A DNA stretch of 64,000 nucleotides from Delphinus delphis (taxonomy: Eukaryota > Chordata > Mammalia > Artiodactyla > Delphinidae), in the NCBI RefSeq assembly GCF_949987515.2, contig NC_082692.2:85445488-85509487 (forward strand). Reading direction: 5' to 3'. Shown piece after piece: positions 10,260 to 21,943 of this stretch (positions are counted from its first letter, which is position 1; each line of letters starts with the position of its first letter). Made by a program: the position numbers and the translations under genes. The notes beneath the pieces were generated by a model. That model saw nothing but the letters and a program-made list of their open reading frames with translations, did not search any database and had not been told where the DNA came from.

Positions 10260-11210
10260 GGAAACTAAAAGAGTTTCTAAAAAACTCCTCGCAAGTTGTG
10301 AAGTACTTCACAAACTTGAAACAGAAAAGGAGCCAGATGTAAATGGGAAAGGCTGAAGAATTTGCTTATTGTTGTAGACAGTTCTTGAAATTCTGGCCAA
10401 TTCATCTACATCCTTCTCTGAGAACTGGCTTCCTTCAGTCTCAGGAGAAGGAAGATCCTGTGGTCACAGTGGACCTATGCAAGCCCACCGCTGACTAGAC
10501 CAGGAGTGAACATTGCCTGGCTTTGTGCCATTCAAATATTTCTCTCTCTTTGAACCAAGAAACAGAGATGAGAAAGTTGGAAGTTTAGTTACTTTAACAG
10601 CAAATGTTAAGACTCTGTAGACTTTTGTTCTGAGAGGTGCCTGCTTCCCACCTCCTCGTAAGTCTGGTGGTCTCATATTGCCTTACAAGCAGCCAATGTT
10701 CGCAGGATATCATCATTTGTAACTAAACAATTTCGAGACCCCTGCACCTCCACCTCCACCCACAGAGCCTGACAAGGAAATGCTTGTGAACTAGGAAATG
10801 CTTGGCATTCGCTGTATTAAATCCCCCCAAAGGCTGGGCTTTTCTCCTCCCTATCATTTCCGTTTCTGGCTCCCTTGCAGAATGACTTCCTGTGAATGGT
10901 TTTGTTCTCGTGGCTCTGGAGGTAATTCACATCAGATGGTGGCTGTTAGGTTTGACAGGATGCTGTGGAACTGTGCACTTGGATTCCTGAAGCTCTGCTG
11001 ACAGTGTCCTGACCTGCTGGAATGTGCCCCAGGGAACACGGCTTGACACAACTGCCTTCCACACCTTAGCTGATATGAAATGCAACATGCACAGCCAGGT
11101 TATAAATCAGCACCAGGACACCGCTTCCCTCCCGGTACCCCACCCAGGATGGTGATGCGTTTGCTGACCCCTGGGAAGAAGTGGGGATCTCCTGGGAGGT
11201 GGGTGGATGG
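10260..11210. other. Unassigned 0.95 kb
   Basis: No repeat, exon or tandem array recognised. The longest frames (67-83 codons) resemble no protein I know. Confidence 0.35.
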
Positions 11211-11214
11211 GATT

Positions 11215-11400
11215 CAATATACACGGAGCAGCTCCTCTGCACCAGACACTGTATTTGGGTTTTTGGGGGTTTTTTTTCAGTTGACTCTACTGTCACCTTG
11301 TGAAGTAAATTTTTTTTCCCATTTTATAGTAAGGAAACTGAAACTCTGAGAGGTTTAGAAATGTACCCCTTTATAAGTGCGGTAGCTCAAATTACAAGCC
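11215..11400 (+). repeat. MIR-like SINE
   Basis: Pieces gcaccagacactgtatttgg, ttttccc attttatag, aaggaaactgaaactctgag and tgcggtagctcaaattacaa follow MIR order. Contains T-rich interruptions. Confidence 0.6.
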
Positions 11401-11740
11401 ACATACGTTCTGTCACCTCTCAGTAGCCCAGGGACTCACCATTTAAATCAAAGCTACAGGGAGGTAAGGTTTGGCCTCGGAATCACTGCAATGACAGGCC
11501 AAGGGTCCACATGATAATGGACTTCTGGGGCCATGATGGAAATGAGAAGGGGAATGTTTCTACCCAGACCCTAGAGGAACTTAAGGGCAGACTTCTGCTG
11601 TGGATTTTCAGAGGATAGTTAAAAAGAAAAAAAAATCTATATCTTTCTGGCCTTAGAAATCTCAATTCCCCACTTTTCAAGGGTACATTGGTTTCCTTGC
11701 ATTCCTCTGGAAAGGACAGTTGTACAATTATCAAGAACCC
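11400..11740. other. Unassigned stretch
   Basis: No feature recognised. Confidence 0.3.
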
Positions 11741-11915
11741 CAGACTGTTCCCACCTTGCTCCTTCCTAGCTCTGTGACCTTGAGCAAGTTACTCAGCCTC
11801 TCTGAGCCTTAATTCCCACCCTTCTGAAAGTGTGCTAATGATGACACCTACTTCAGGAACTTTTTAGGAGGGTTATTACCCTCATTTTGGAAGTGAGGGA
11901 TATGAGCTCAGAGAC
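11741..11915 (+). repeat. MIR SINE
   Basis: Good MIR register: cctagctctgtgaccttgag, caagttactcagcctctctg, agccttaattcccacc, then the 3' core. Confidence 0.75.
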
Positions 11916-12079
11916 ATTTGTTCTTTCCACAAACATCTGTTGAGAATGACGTGATGGAAGGGCCAAGGAGATGCATGTAAAGCAGAGTTGTAATGATTAT
12001 CAACGGACATCATGCCTTTTAAAATGGTTGAGAAACACTGTCCTGATGAAACCACGTACAAGCTCCCGTGTCCCTGTCC

Positions 12080-12645
12080 TTTGAAGTATAAGGCTTTTGC
12101 TTTAGTCTCCGGGGCCTCCCCGGCTGACTCAAGAGTTAACCATCAGGAAATGTGAAGATGTAGAAACAAAGAATAACTGTTGGGCTGGGAAACTGGTAAC
12201 AATTTAGACTACAAATCCGCCACATTGCAGAATCACCAAGCTCCCAGTTCCCAGAAAGATATAGAGAAAGGCCTGACCCACATTCCTAAGTTGTTTTTAC
12301 AGGAAGTTGACCCTCACCAGACGAAAACTGCTGACCACAAGAATACAGAACCTAGACTGGTTGAAACCAGAAGTATGACGATGCTTGAAACTTCACCTTG
12401 ATGCCAACCAGTCTGAGAATTTTGCATAGTCTGATCACACACCCTGCAGCGCCCTCCCTCACACTGCCTTTAGAACCCCTTCCCTGAAAGGGACTGGGGA
12501 GTTCGGGTCTTCTGAGCATGAGCTGTCCATTCTCCTTGTTTGGTGCCCTGCAATAACCACTGTACTTTCCTTCACTACAAACTGGTGTCAGTAGATTGAC
12601 TTTACCGCGCGTGGGCGAGCAGACTCAGGTTTGGTTCGGGAATGC
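12080..12645 (+). repeat. ERV1-like solo LTR
   Basis: Layout of a gammaretrovirus-like LTR: A-rich U3 from about 12080, ctttagaaccccttccctga near the U3/R area, ttggtgccctgcaataacca (near the poly(A) position, no clean AATAAA), then gtgggcgagcagactcaggt and tttggttcggg at the end. No coding remains follow, so it is a solo LTR. Confidence 0.6.
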
Positions 12646-12649
12646 TAAT

Positions 12650-12960
12650 GATTCAAGATAAAACAGAGAAAGCAGAGAAAAGTCTGGAGCGCTGAGTTTC
12701 AGGGACCTCAGTGTCTGCCTCCAAGAACCAGGATGTACAGATCCTCTCTAGTTCCCGGTCTTTTAGGAGTCTTCTGAGAGCCCGGTTGAAGCCGCTGCAT
12801 CGCTGGACAACAGGTAGGGATGTGCAAGAAACACTAATGGGATTATTTAGAGAGTCAGCATTCTGGCAGGGAAAAAAAAACCTCAATGGGGTGAATAGAG
12901 AGACTTTTGTGAAAGTACAATTTACAAAGGGAGGTTTAAGACAAGCCAGAAAAGAACAGT
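12650..12960. other. Unassigned stretch downstream of LTR
   Basis: Overlapping frames of 83 codons (+) and 104 codons (-) have no recognisable domain. I see no tRNA primer-binding site next to the LTR, so nothing supports internal proviral sequence. Confidence 0.35.
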
Positions 12961-12964
12961 GAAG

Positions 12965-13350
12965 CACATCCCAGCTAACAGCGGAGGGAGGCTACTTCCC
13001 TTCACGCATACCCAGGCCTGAACAGGGAGTGCAAGGAGGAATTACATGAACTAACAAGAGCTGTAGCTCCAAGAGAGAAGGCTGATAGAAGATGCGGCCT
13101 GGGATAAAGGAACAGAGGCACTGCCCTTGGCTAGGGACAGAGGGAGCTGAGAAGAGGAAGCACCCCAACCTCTCTAGGCTCCCCCACTCCACCATTCTCC
13201 TACTGGAGCTTCCCATGGGCTGAACCAAATAGAAGCTAGATGGCAATGGAGCCCATTGTAGCAGTCCACGGAGGTCCAGAACAGAGTGGACAAAGTTGCA
13301 GAGTACCCAGCACTCCTACCTACAAACAAGGGGGCATTCTTCCCACTGGA
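12965..13350 (-). repeat. LTR-like dispersed repeat
   Basis: Shares the order gcttcccatgggctgaacca, aatagaagctagatggcaat, ggagcccattg with the pieces near 3.7, 19.7 and 22.5 kb. Minus orientation is inferred from the family pattern. Confidence 0.4.
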
Positions 13351-13639
13351 GGGAACAAAAAGCCCAAGAAGCCCTCAGCCAGTTGAGAGAGGGAAATGGC
13401 TCCATTGACAGGGGTGATCTAGCATTCCCTAATGAGCATACATCAAGGTGAGGTTTTGATTTGGAGTCTCTCTGCAAATTTGCCTGTTCAATACTGAAAG
13501 GTCAGTTCCAAAAGGCAAGACATTAATCAACTCTCCAAATCAATAAAGGGTCAGTGATGGGACTGCCAACTGAAATTCTAAAAGGGATCAGGTATGGAAC
13601 AGTAATCTCCTTGAAGCACATGGAAGGTTACTGAGTGGA

Positions 13640-14005
13640 CACGATGATGTGCTACCCAGGTCTCCCTTCAGGAATGAACAATTTACTCCCACAACTGCTG
13701 GTAGCCCAATGCAGGAGTTGCCCAGTCACCTTCCAGATGTGGGTATATCCAGTGACTGATCAATGTAAAGTCCTCCCCCTGCTCACCCCAACTAAGGTCA
13801 ACTTTGGATGGCCAGCCCAGCTCTGGCATGCCCTTTGGGGTTGGCTTAAACCGTCACTGGGATGCACTGTAGCCCAACTTCTCCCTCTGCCCAATCCTGT
13901 TTCCTTCTCTTTTCCTCAGGTATTGACACCAAGACCACTCCCTAATAGACATCTGGCACATCCTGCATCTCAGCGCCTACTTTCTGATACTCAACCTGCC
14001 ACAGT
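13640..14005 (+). repeat. ERVL/MaLR-type solo LTR, 3' part
   Basis: Ends with a typical 3' LTR: tcctcaggtattgacacc, ctccctaatagacatctggc (a mutated AATAAA-like site), gcatctcagcgcctactttc, ctcaacctgccaca. It fully contains the 151-codon frame, which starts at 13635, so that frame is not a gene. Confidence 0.55.
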
Positions 14006-14009
14006 TGTT

Positions 14010-14190
14010 AGAAGATCCCTTATTAGCAATCCTTATAGACAAAACTACAGTCAAGAGTTTACAAGCAGTAATAATAACAGACATCTGTGATACTTCAGAC
14101 TCTACCTAACGCTCATATGTTCATTTATCTTCTCAGCAATCTGGAAAGGTTGGCAGATACTTGGAGAATAGCCTTGTCTGTTTTATTATC
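14010..14190 (+). repeat. MIR-like remnant
   Basis: Degenerate MIR order around cagtaataataacagacatc, ctctacctaacgctcatatg, ttcatttatcttctcagcaa. Confidence 0.45.
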
Positions 14191-15420
14191 TCACAAACAT
14201 AAGAAGCCCGGCGTGAATGGGGATTAGGAAAATCCTCTTGCAGGCAATAATTGTAAGATTTAGGATAATGATTGCTAAGCTATTTCGTGGAACGTGGGCG
14301 CTTGATCAGATATTAATAGGTCTTCAGTTTTTAAAACTGGGAGTAATGTGCAGTTATACATTTTTGGAAAATACTGGCTTAAAATTCTTAACTACAGGAC
14401 ATACCTGAGCCTTTAATATGCTAATGTGCATTGTTAACCTTCAAGAAGAGGTTTCATGTGCAGTGTCTCTCAAACTTATTTGACTGTAAAACACCTATTA
14501 CTGTGTCACCAGGCACTAGGGGCCTGTGGAAGATGGTACTGGAGAAGCTAACTTAGATGACAGGTCAATTAGACAGATACATCTTCCACTGCCACTACCC
14601 TTTCTACACACTTCTTTCCATTTTTAAGAAAAAGGCAAAGGCACTCCTGGGGAGGCTCTGGGAGTGGCATTAGGAGGAGGTGATGGACAGGAAGACTGTG
14701 TTCCTCTGCCCCTCACTGGCAGGGAGAGCCATGGCAGAGAGGTGGTATCTCTGAGAGACTGTTCCTGAATGAGGGAGGGGAGGCCTGAGCTCAGCTGGGG
14801 GAAGCGGGTGGGCAGGAGGACAGGGGGCTTGAGGGCTGAGGGCTCTGGGGAGAGGAAGATGCAATGTTTGGGGCTTTTTCCAGAGCCAGGTGTTTTTTTG
14901 TTTTTTGTTTTTTCTTCAGAGCCTCTGGCTTTCTGGTCAACCCCGCTGAGGCTGCCAAAGGCACTGATGCTTTCAAAAGAGCAAATGAGAAAGAGAAAAA
15001 TGAGCCCAGGCAGTTCTGTTCCAGCTGACTGATGTGGCAACTGCTCATCACTACTCTCCAGGGCTTTGGGCTGCTCCAGCTCACCACCCTCTAAGATGGG
15101 AAGAATCCCTGGCTGACACTCAGAGGCAGCAGCTCTACTCTCCAGGCTAACTCCATCCCTTTGGCCCTGGAAACATGAAGCCAGAGTTCAAGGACAAGCT
15201 TGACTATCTGATACTAGGGAGTAAAACACAAACCAACACTGAATAATATACCCCTGCCTCATATCTACTTGGTGAATTCTCAATAATTTACATGAATGGA
15301 GAGATCACAAATGTGGCTCATCCCAAACAGCAGATAACTGCAAAGTCTTATTAGGTGTGGGGTCTATTTGCATTGGAAAATTAGAATCGCTGATGCTGAG
15401 GAGTTTGACTTGTGTGAGGC
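14190..15420. other. Unassigned 1.2 kb, purine-rich centre
   Basis: The 14.64-14.87 kb part is purine-rich and 14.89-14.92 kb holds a T/G-rich run. Frames of 64-138 codons on both strands are low complexity and unrecognised. No repeat identified. Confidence 0.35.
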
Positions 15421-15422
15421 TC

Positions 15423-15480
15423 AACGGTGTCACGGTTCAGAGAGCTAGCTTGGGAGCCGGCACTGCCACTTCCTAGCTGT
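15423..15480 (+). repeat. MIR SINE, left piece
   Basis: Left part of a MIR: ggttcagagagctagcttgg ... gccacttcctagctgt. It stops where an LTR begins and resumes at about 15921. Confidence 0.65.
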
Positions 15481-15920
15481 CTTCTGGGTCCTTCCAGAAG
15501 CAGACCCTGAGACAAGGATCTGAATGCAAGTAGTTAATTTGGGAGGTGACCAAGACTACTGCTGGGGAGTAGGGAGTGAAACAGGGAAAGAAAGGTGGCA
15601 GATAAAAGCTGTATTACCAATCAATTTCCACTATGGACAACTGAGGCTCTATCCCATTAAGGAATCTGGGAGACTCTGTAAAACATGACTAAGGGCGATC
15701 CTACCTATGAGGTAAAGGAAGCTGGGGGTTTAATTCTCTACGTCGTATGTGTAGTAGCTGATGAGGGCTGCCCATGGAAGCATTAACTTCTGGCAATTCT
15801 GACCTGTCCCATGTCGGGGTGGAGAGAAAACTTTCAGATGGAGAGTTGCAGGTACTTGCAGAAGGACATAGCAAGGACTAAGGGCGTATGGACGGGACAC
15901 CAACCAAACTGGTATTTAGC
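15481..15920 (-). repeat. ERVL/MaLR-type solo LTR inside MIR
   Basis: Starts gggtccttccagaagcagac, cctgagacaaggatctgaat, gcaagtagttaatttgggag. This is the reverse complement of the LTR 3' ends seen at 42.3 and 62.2 kb. It splits a MIR. Confidence 0.65.
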
Positions 15921-16045
15921 AATGTGAATTACGCAAGTGAGAAAACTTCCCATGCCTCAGTTCCTTCACTTGCGAAATGACTGACATCCACCATTAGGCT
16001 ATTGTGTGATGACATGAAATAATGCTGTAGCGTACAAATGGAGCT
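15921..16045 (+). repeat. MIR SINE, right piece
   Basis: Continuation of the MIR that begins at 15423: aagtgagaaaacttcccatg, cctcagttccttcacttgcg, then the 3' core with 'tgatgacatgaaataatgc'. Confidence 0.65.
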
Positions 16046-16590
16046 TTTTAGTGGTCTGTTACCATATAACAAACCACCCCAAAACTTAATGACTTAAAAC
16101 TACAACGATCATTTATTCTATTCTACAGTTTGTGGGGACAATTCAGATGGATCACAGTTGGGACAGCTTATCTCTGTTTCACAATGTCTGGGGCCTCAGA
16201 AGGCTTAATCTGGGAGCTAGGATCTTCTGAAAGCTTGACCAGGGCTGAAGCGTCCATTTCCAAGAAGGCTCACACACATGCCTGGCAAGTTGGTGCCGGC
16301 TGTAGGTGGAAGCCCTCAGTTCCTCTGCACATGGGTCTTTCCAGAGGACCGCATGAGTGTCCTCACAACATGGTGGCTGGCTTCCCCCAGAGCAAGCTAT
16401 CCAAGAGGCCAAGACAGAAGCTGCCCTCCACAGTCACATATTGTCCCTCCTGTGCTATGCTCTTGGTCCCATGGGGCAGCTCTGGTTCATCATGTGAAGG
16501 GACTACCCCAGGCTATGGGTACCAGGAAGCAAGGACACAGGGTGGGGGTGGGGGCTATCTTGGAGACTGGCCACCAAACAAAGCAACAAG
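16045..16590 (+). repeat. Old dispersed repeat (DNA/LTR class unclear)
   Basis: Starts ccatataacaaaccacccca, aaacttaatgacttaaaact, and continues with an order related to a very common mammalian repeat, including aagaggccaagacagaagct. Frames of 112-155 codons are inside it. I cannot name the family with confidence. Confidence 0.55.
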
Positions 16591-17380
16591 CACATAGTAA
16601 GAGCTCAGTCATGTGAGCCACTATTTCCATTCTAAGAACAAAAGAAAGAAAACTCCTGGGTAAAGACCTGACTCTGGAGAGGCAGGGAACCAAGAATCAA
16701 TCTTCCCACCTGGTGCTTGCCCTGCTCGTCTCCGCCCAGCCACTTCTCCCTGGGGGTAAAAGCTTATCCTCTGCCTGATGAAAGGGCTCATCATTAACCT
16801 TCCCTGGAGCCAGGCAGGTGGCACTTGGCTGCCAGCAAGCATCTCAGCAGGCAGAGTAAACAGAGGGTGTAGAGATATCCATAACACTGTAATTAAGCAA
16901 AGAAAGGTGCTAACTACAAATCTGGAGCTCCAAACGTCCTCCAAGGGGTCGTCAGGGCTGTGTAGAATCTGTTAATTGGCAATACCTTTGAAAGGAAGGT
17001 GTGCCAGAGAGAAGCCGGTGTCATCATAGATCACCTGCAGGCAACCTCGGGCTGACTGTACATCCAAGCTCATTTGTTTTAAGCTGAAAGCTCTGAGCCA
17101 AAGAGTCCAGCCTGGTACTGAATTAATGATGAGCACGAACGAGGTTTAGCATCGCTTCCCCCACAGAGACGCAGGCATTTAATGAATCTTTCACGGCTCG
17201 CTCTTGGTGCCCTTTTTTTGTGCCAGAGACTCAGACCACGGAAACTGCGAAAGCAAGTGCGCCTCATCACTGGCATAAGTGCTGTGAGGGATGAGGTGGG
17301 GTGGAGGGTGGGACGCCTTCTGAGGGTCTGCCCCGTTCACAACCATCTCCCCTTAGCAGCCACACCCCCTTGGTTCAGCG
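16590..17380. other. Unassigned stretch
   Basis: No repeat or exon recognised; frames up to 107 codons without known domains. Confidence 0.3.
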
Positions 17381-17850
17381 CTGCTATGGAACACGTGGAA
17401 ACGCGTGGCCCCTCCCACGATCTCAGTGATTGGTCTGCCTCTGGGGCTTGACTCTTGTTGGGCCCATCAAAGTCCCTTCGCTGAGAATTTTGAAGTGGGA
17501 CCCAGTGAAAGAGAGTCATTCTCTTGGGGTGCCTGGATCTTTAAGGTACACTCCTGGCAGTTCCTAGCAGGGCACCTTTCACAGTGAAGCAGGAGAGAAT
17601 CTTCTGGAGAGAGAAGGAAAGAATGAAGCAGAGATGCAGAGGCAGGGATGAGAGGTAGAGAGACAGACAGTCCAGACTTTTAAAGGTCAGTCAGTGCTGG
17701 TTCCTTCCTGAGAACCATGTGTGTTTTCACCTCTGAGTTCTCAGAGATACCCCTATACCCTTATAAATTCACATTTTCTGCCTAAACTACTATGAGCTGG
17801 CTTTTCTGTTACTTTCATAATAAACTAACCAGTTTGAGAAGTTGTGACAT
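17380..17850 (+). repeat. LTR-like remnant, 3' end clearest
   Basis: The final part, ccttataaattcacattttc tgcctaaactac then ttttctgttactttcataat, resembles the 3' end also seen near 40.35 and 57.95 kb. The left boundary is a guess. Confidence 0.4.
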
Positions 17851-17886
17851 CTTGATTTAAAAAAAAGTAGTTAACTGTAGTAATAG

Positions 17887-17887
<1 letters not shown>

Positions 17888-17927
<40 letters not shown>

Positions 17928-17929
17928 CA
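17888..17929. repeat. (CA)n microsatellite
   Basis: Forty-two bases of alternating pyrimidine-purine: an uninterrupted CA run with one CG step, followed by (CA)4. Likely to vary in length between individuals. Confidence 0.97.
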
Positions 17930-18820
17930 ATGATTGGGTCGTGGAGCGCTGCACCAGGAAAGAATGTACAGGCCTTGCTCTGAAGGGCTGACCTGGAGCG
18001 GGCCCATCTGGTGCCTGGGGGTAGGCAGGTCACACTCCATGAAAGAAATGAGCCAGAAGAGAGGGCCCCTCTGAAGGGACACCGGCTATTCAGCTCTGCG
18101 TGATTCGTGGCATCGGGCTTTGTGGGGTCACTGTGGCGGGATTTTTCTGATTTTACAAGAAAAGACGGAAGTTCAGATTTTTATGTAAAATGGATCCATT
18201 TAAAACTGTTGCAAATTTTAAACATGTTAAAAACATTCTGAGCGCCAAACAGAACATATCCAGCTTGAGGCCAGTGTTCTGGGCCCCTAGGGCGGATGGA
18301 GTTAGACAGTGTGTCCGGTGGCGTGCCTGGGGTCAAGCAGGAGGAGGCGTGGCCTCACCCAGGGAGACTGATGCAGGGTGGTGGCTCTGATCAAGCTGGG
18401 GCGGTCCTATGCAGCCACCCAGAAGGGGCTGCTACTCTGAAGGGGATGCCAGGGAGGTTGGACACCAGACATGATAGTCTTGATTGTATCGTCAAGGGTC
18501 CCATGTGGCCGAGGCTGTCATAGGTGGAGAAGACTATTGGGAGGGGCGTTTCTGTGAAAACGCCCACCCAGAAAGGCAGTGTGATCAGTGATGGAGAACC
18601 TGAACTTGACAGTGGGGTCATGAAGCAGAAAAAGTGATGGTAACAGTAGGGAACCTGGTGAATCAAGGAACATTCCCTGTCCATTCCCTAAAGACAGGGG
18701 GAACCTGAGATTCTTATACACAGTATGGGGATGAGTCCCAGTGATGTCTGATAAGGGACATCCAGCCCACCAGGCAGGTGGGGGACTGGGCCAGTTTTAA
18801 GTTGATCAGAGAAACATAAA
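17930..18820. other. Unassigned stretch
   Basis: No repeat recognised. Short frames (66-97 codons) on both strands without known proteins. Confidence 0.3.
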
Positions 18821-18825
18821 GAAAT

Positions 18826-19660
18826 GTGACATTTCTTAACCTGAGAATTGTGGTACAGATTCATATTGGTTACCCTTGCAACCAGAAGGTCCTGATAAAC
18901 ATACTGCACTCCTGCAATCCCACTCCTGGGCATATATCTGGAGAAAACTCTAATTTGAAAAGATACACACACCCCAATGTTCATAGCAGCACTATTTATA
19001 ATAGCCAAGACATGGAAGCAACCTAAATGTCTATTGATAGGTGAATGGATAAAGATGTGGTGCATATATACAATGGAATATTACTCAGCCATAACAAAGA
19101 ATGAAATAATGCCATTTGCAGCAACATGGATGGACAAAGAAATTATCATACTGAATGAGGTCAGTCAGACAAAGACAAATATCATATGATATCACTTATA
19201 TGTGGAATCTAAAGAAAATGATACAAATGAACTTATTTACAAGACAGAAATAGATTCACAGACATAGAAAACAAACTATGGTTACCAAAGGGGGAAGGTG
19301 GGGAGGGATACACTGGGAATGTGGGATTAACAGATATACACTACTATATATAAAACAGGCAAACAACAAGGACCTACTGTATAGCACAGGGAACTATACT
19401 CAGTATCTTGTAATAACCTATAATGGAAAAGAATCTGAAAAAGAGCATATATTCACGTATATGTATATATATATATATATACGTATATATTTGTGTGTGT
19501 GTATGTATATGTGTGTATGAAACTGAATCACTTCTGAAAATTAATGATTCTCACCAAAAAAAACACACACAAAAAACCCCAAAAAAACCTGAATCACTTT
19601 GCTGTACACTTGAAACTAACATAATATTGTAAATTAAGTATACTTCAATTAAAAGAAAAA
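18826..19660 (+). mobile_element. L1 LINE, ORF2 C-terminus plus 3' UTR
   Basis: 5'-truncated L1. The first part encodes the carboxy-terminal end of the L1 ORF2 protein: the frame from 18977 includes IAKTWKQPKCLLIGEWIK and MEYYSAITKNEIMPF, hallmarks of L1 ORF2. The ORF2 frame closes near 19190 or shifts, so it is dead. The 3' UTR follows (aacaaggacctactgtatag, caaagcagtgattcag on the other strand) and ends acttcaattaaaag. A (TA)n/(TG)n tract and a 66-bp insertion interrupt the UTR. I could not find a secure target duplication. Confidence 0.93.
19456..19519. repeat. (TA)n/(TG)n microsatellite in L1 3' UTR
   Basis: Compound run of TA, CG-containing and TG steps at the place where this L1 UTR family normally has a short TATATA stretch. 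Confidence 0.9.
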
Positions 19661-19684
19661 GACACTGCACAAAAAGCTTCCCAT

Positions 19685-20070
19685 TGGGGCTGTCCCAGTC
19701 AGGGTTCCACTCTAGGTATTTACAACAGAGGCAATTTACTATGAGGACTTGAACCACAGGAGATGGAAGAGGATGAGAAGGCAATCAGGGCTTAGTGAGG
19801 CAGCCCCAGAGATGAGCTGGAGCAGGAAGCCCTCAGAGGCTGGAGGGACAACAGGCGGAGAGGGATCGATGGGGCCCAGGTACTGGGATCACCTAACGGA
19901 AGTTGGAATCACGGCAGGTCTGCTGGTGAGAGCTGAAGCCATGGAGGGAGCGGGGAGAGATGCAAAAAGATGTCACCACAGCAGAGAGTAGCGATAAATA
20001 TCCTGGCTTTCCCTTCCTTCTGCTCTCCATTACCCCACCAGCACCTCCAAATAACTTTCAGGTGGAAATC
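19685..20070 (-). repeat. LTR-like dispersed repeat
   Basis: Starts ccagtcagggttccactcta and runs into an A/G-rich interior with agatgagctggagcaggaag. Same type as the piece near 22.5 kb. Family uncertain. Confidence 0.45.
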
Positions 20071-20259
20071 AGCCAAAACGGGAGCCTGAGAAACAGTCTT
20101 CTGAGTGGCAGCCTCCCTGAGATACAGAATTGAACAGGAAAAGGGTAAGAGGTGCACTGAGACAAATAGTGTGAAGATGGGCAGAAGTACCACAGAACAG
20201 AGAACACAGAACATTCCCAAAGCACAGATGTGCAATGCCCGACTTCTACTTCCAGAGCT

Positions 20260-21160
20260 CGGTCCTTATCCCTAGCTGTTCCCCAATCTTAACTACCGTT
20301 TATAGGTTCTTAGCCAGGAGACGGCCAGACGGCAGTGCTAACGACGGGAAGGTGAGAAAAGGAGAGCCCCATATGGCCACTCCAGAATCGTCACTTGGAG
20401 ATAGGAACTATCTTTGGAGACTTACACTACTGACCTCATTTAAAGTAAGGGTTTTTTTCTCCATTTCACAGACAGGCAACTTGAGGACAGTCATAAGTGA
20501 CACTGAAGCATGCAATCTGGGACACCAAACCACAGAATTTACTCACTGGGAAGATGAGCTCCTTGGATTTCTTGGCAATTTGCTTTCTTCAAGACCTAAA
20601 CTGATTTCCAAATGCTTTTTATTTTGGCAGTTAGGGGCCTAACCAGTTTATCTAATCTTATCACCCATATTTATATCATGACAAATTTATATGACAAAGG
20701 ACAAGGCCGTTAGTATCAGAGGTATAATGTATGGCCAGAGGCTGGTTAGAGTTTGTAAAACCAGTCATACAAACAAACATACATCATGCATTCCCTCCTT
20801 ACTCTCCCCTCCCCACCTCCCCAGTCTCCCACAGAGCCTGCCTGAAACATTAGATGGATAGTGGTTGATGGTTTTAATTACAGGATGTCTTTCATGGCTA
20901 CTGGCCTCTCTGAGTTCTTAGAGCTGAAGAACACTGATGGTTGTTCGTGTCATCGGTTGTGGTCGGAGTCCCTGGGGAACTGTGATGTATTGGTTTTGTG
21001 GCCTTTGCTTCAAATTCCTCCTGTAAACAGAGGTCTGGGTTAATTGCATATGGTGGAGCTGGAAGTGGGATTGGGATTAATTTCAGGCCACTTTATTTCT
21101 AACCACTCCCCCGACACGCATCAGCTCTCTTATTTGGGCTGATCCTACTGTTACTTCTAA
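20260..21160. other. Unassigned stretch with a weak MIR-like piece
   Basis: 20.37-20.53 kb has a MIR-like order (ggaactatctttggagactt, tccatttcacagacaggcaa). The remainder is unassigned. A 135-codon frame at 20235-20642 covers it and has no known domain. Confidence 0.35.
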
Positions 21161-21169
21161 ACTATCATG

Positions 21170-21625
21170 CCGATCCTTCTTTCTCACTCTTGTCCAGGCC
21201 ATGCCTTCAACTTGGCCTCCCCTGCCCATTTTTCTTCAGAAATCTTACTCTTCGAAGCTCAGTCAGCATCCACGTCCTCCGTGGAACTTTCTCAAGTGAA
21301 CCTCATGACACCACAGCACAAATGCAGCTCGCACTTACAGTACATGATCATCCTCATCATTGACAAGAGATCTTTATTATATTCATGTTTATATAAAATG
21401 CTTAGTGCCAGGCATAGAGGTGTCAAAGTGATATAAACCATAGTCTCTGCCTGTCATGTGTTTACAATCTATTCAAGAAAACAGAACATGCACTCATTTA
21501 TTCTGTAAGTGCTGAGTAGTTACTAAGTGTAGGTATATAGCAAGCAGACCCTAAGAAGAGATATTCATAAATACATACACATAGACATTAAACATTAAGC
21601 AACAGCACAAATGCTAAGTGACAAG
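21170..21625 (+). repeat. L2 LINE fragments
   Basis: Two L2-like pieces in the same orientation: the first with ttgtccaggccatgccttca, the second from about 21395 with agtgccaggcatagaggtgt, tctctgcctgtcatgtgttt and the 'acatagacattaa' block. Confidence 0.55.
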
Positions 21626-21675
21626 TTAGAGCATCATCCAGCAACACAGTACAGTTGTTAAAAAATGAGGGAGAG

Positions 21676-21883
21676 GGCTTCCCTGGTGGCGCAGTGGTAG
21701 AGAGTCCGCCTGCCGATGCAGGGGACACAGGTTCGTGCCCCGGTCCGGGAAGATCCCACATGCTGCGGAGCGGCTAGGCCCGTGAGCCATGGCCGCTGAG
21801 CCTGCGCGTCCGGAGCCTGTGCTCCGCAACGGGAGAGGCCACAGCAGTGAGAGGCCCGCGTACCACAAAAAAAAAAAAAAAAA
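21676..21883 (+). mobile_element. CHR-type tRNA-derived SINE
   Basis: Full-length copy with gggcttccctggtggcgcag start, perfect A box, variant B box ggttcgtgccc and a long A tail. The 15-base target duplication aaaaatgagggagag is exact (21661-21675 and 21884-21898), although its A-rich start merges with the tail. Minus-strand frames of 83 and 165 codons derive from it. Confidence 0.96.
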
Positions 21884-21898
21884 AAAAATGAGGGAGAG

Positions 21899-21943
21899 CA
21901 GCCTACCACTTAGAACTGTGTGACCTTGGGTGAGACCCTTAAC
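21899..21943 (+). repeat. MIR SINE, left piece
   Basis: The MIR start-to-middle segment ctaccacttagaactgtgtg, accttgggtgagaccctta ends at 21943 and resumes at 22198. Confidence 0.65.

Noticed and set aside
12080..12960. Intact provirus after the LTR
   Set aside because: No primer-binding site, no gag/pol-like frame follows; it is a solo LTR.
13635..14090. 151-codon open frame
   Set aside because: Lies inside an LTR 3' end and its MIR-like flank.
16130..16597. 155-codon open frame
   Set aside because: Lies in an ancient dispersed repeat with no conserved protein.
17888..17929. CRISPR or telomeric array
   Set aside because: Simple (CA)n; no spacers, no TTAGGG.
18826..19660. Active L1
   Set aside because: Only the ORF2 carboxy-terminus and UTR remain, with stops and insertions.
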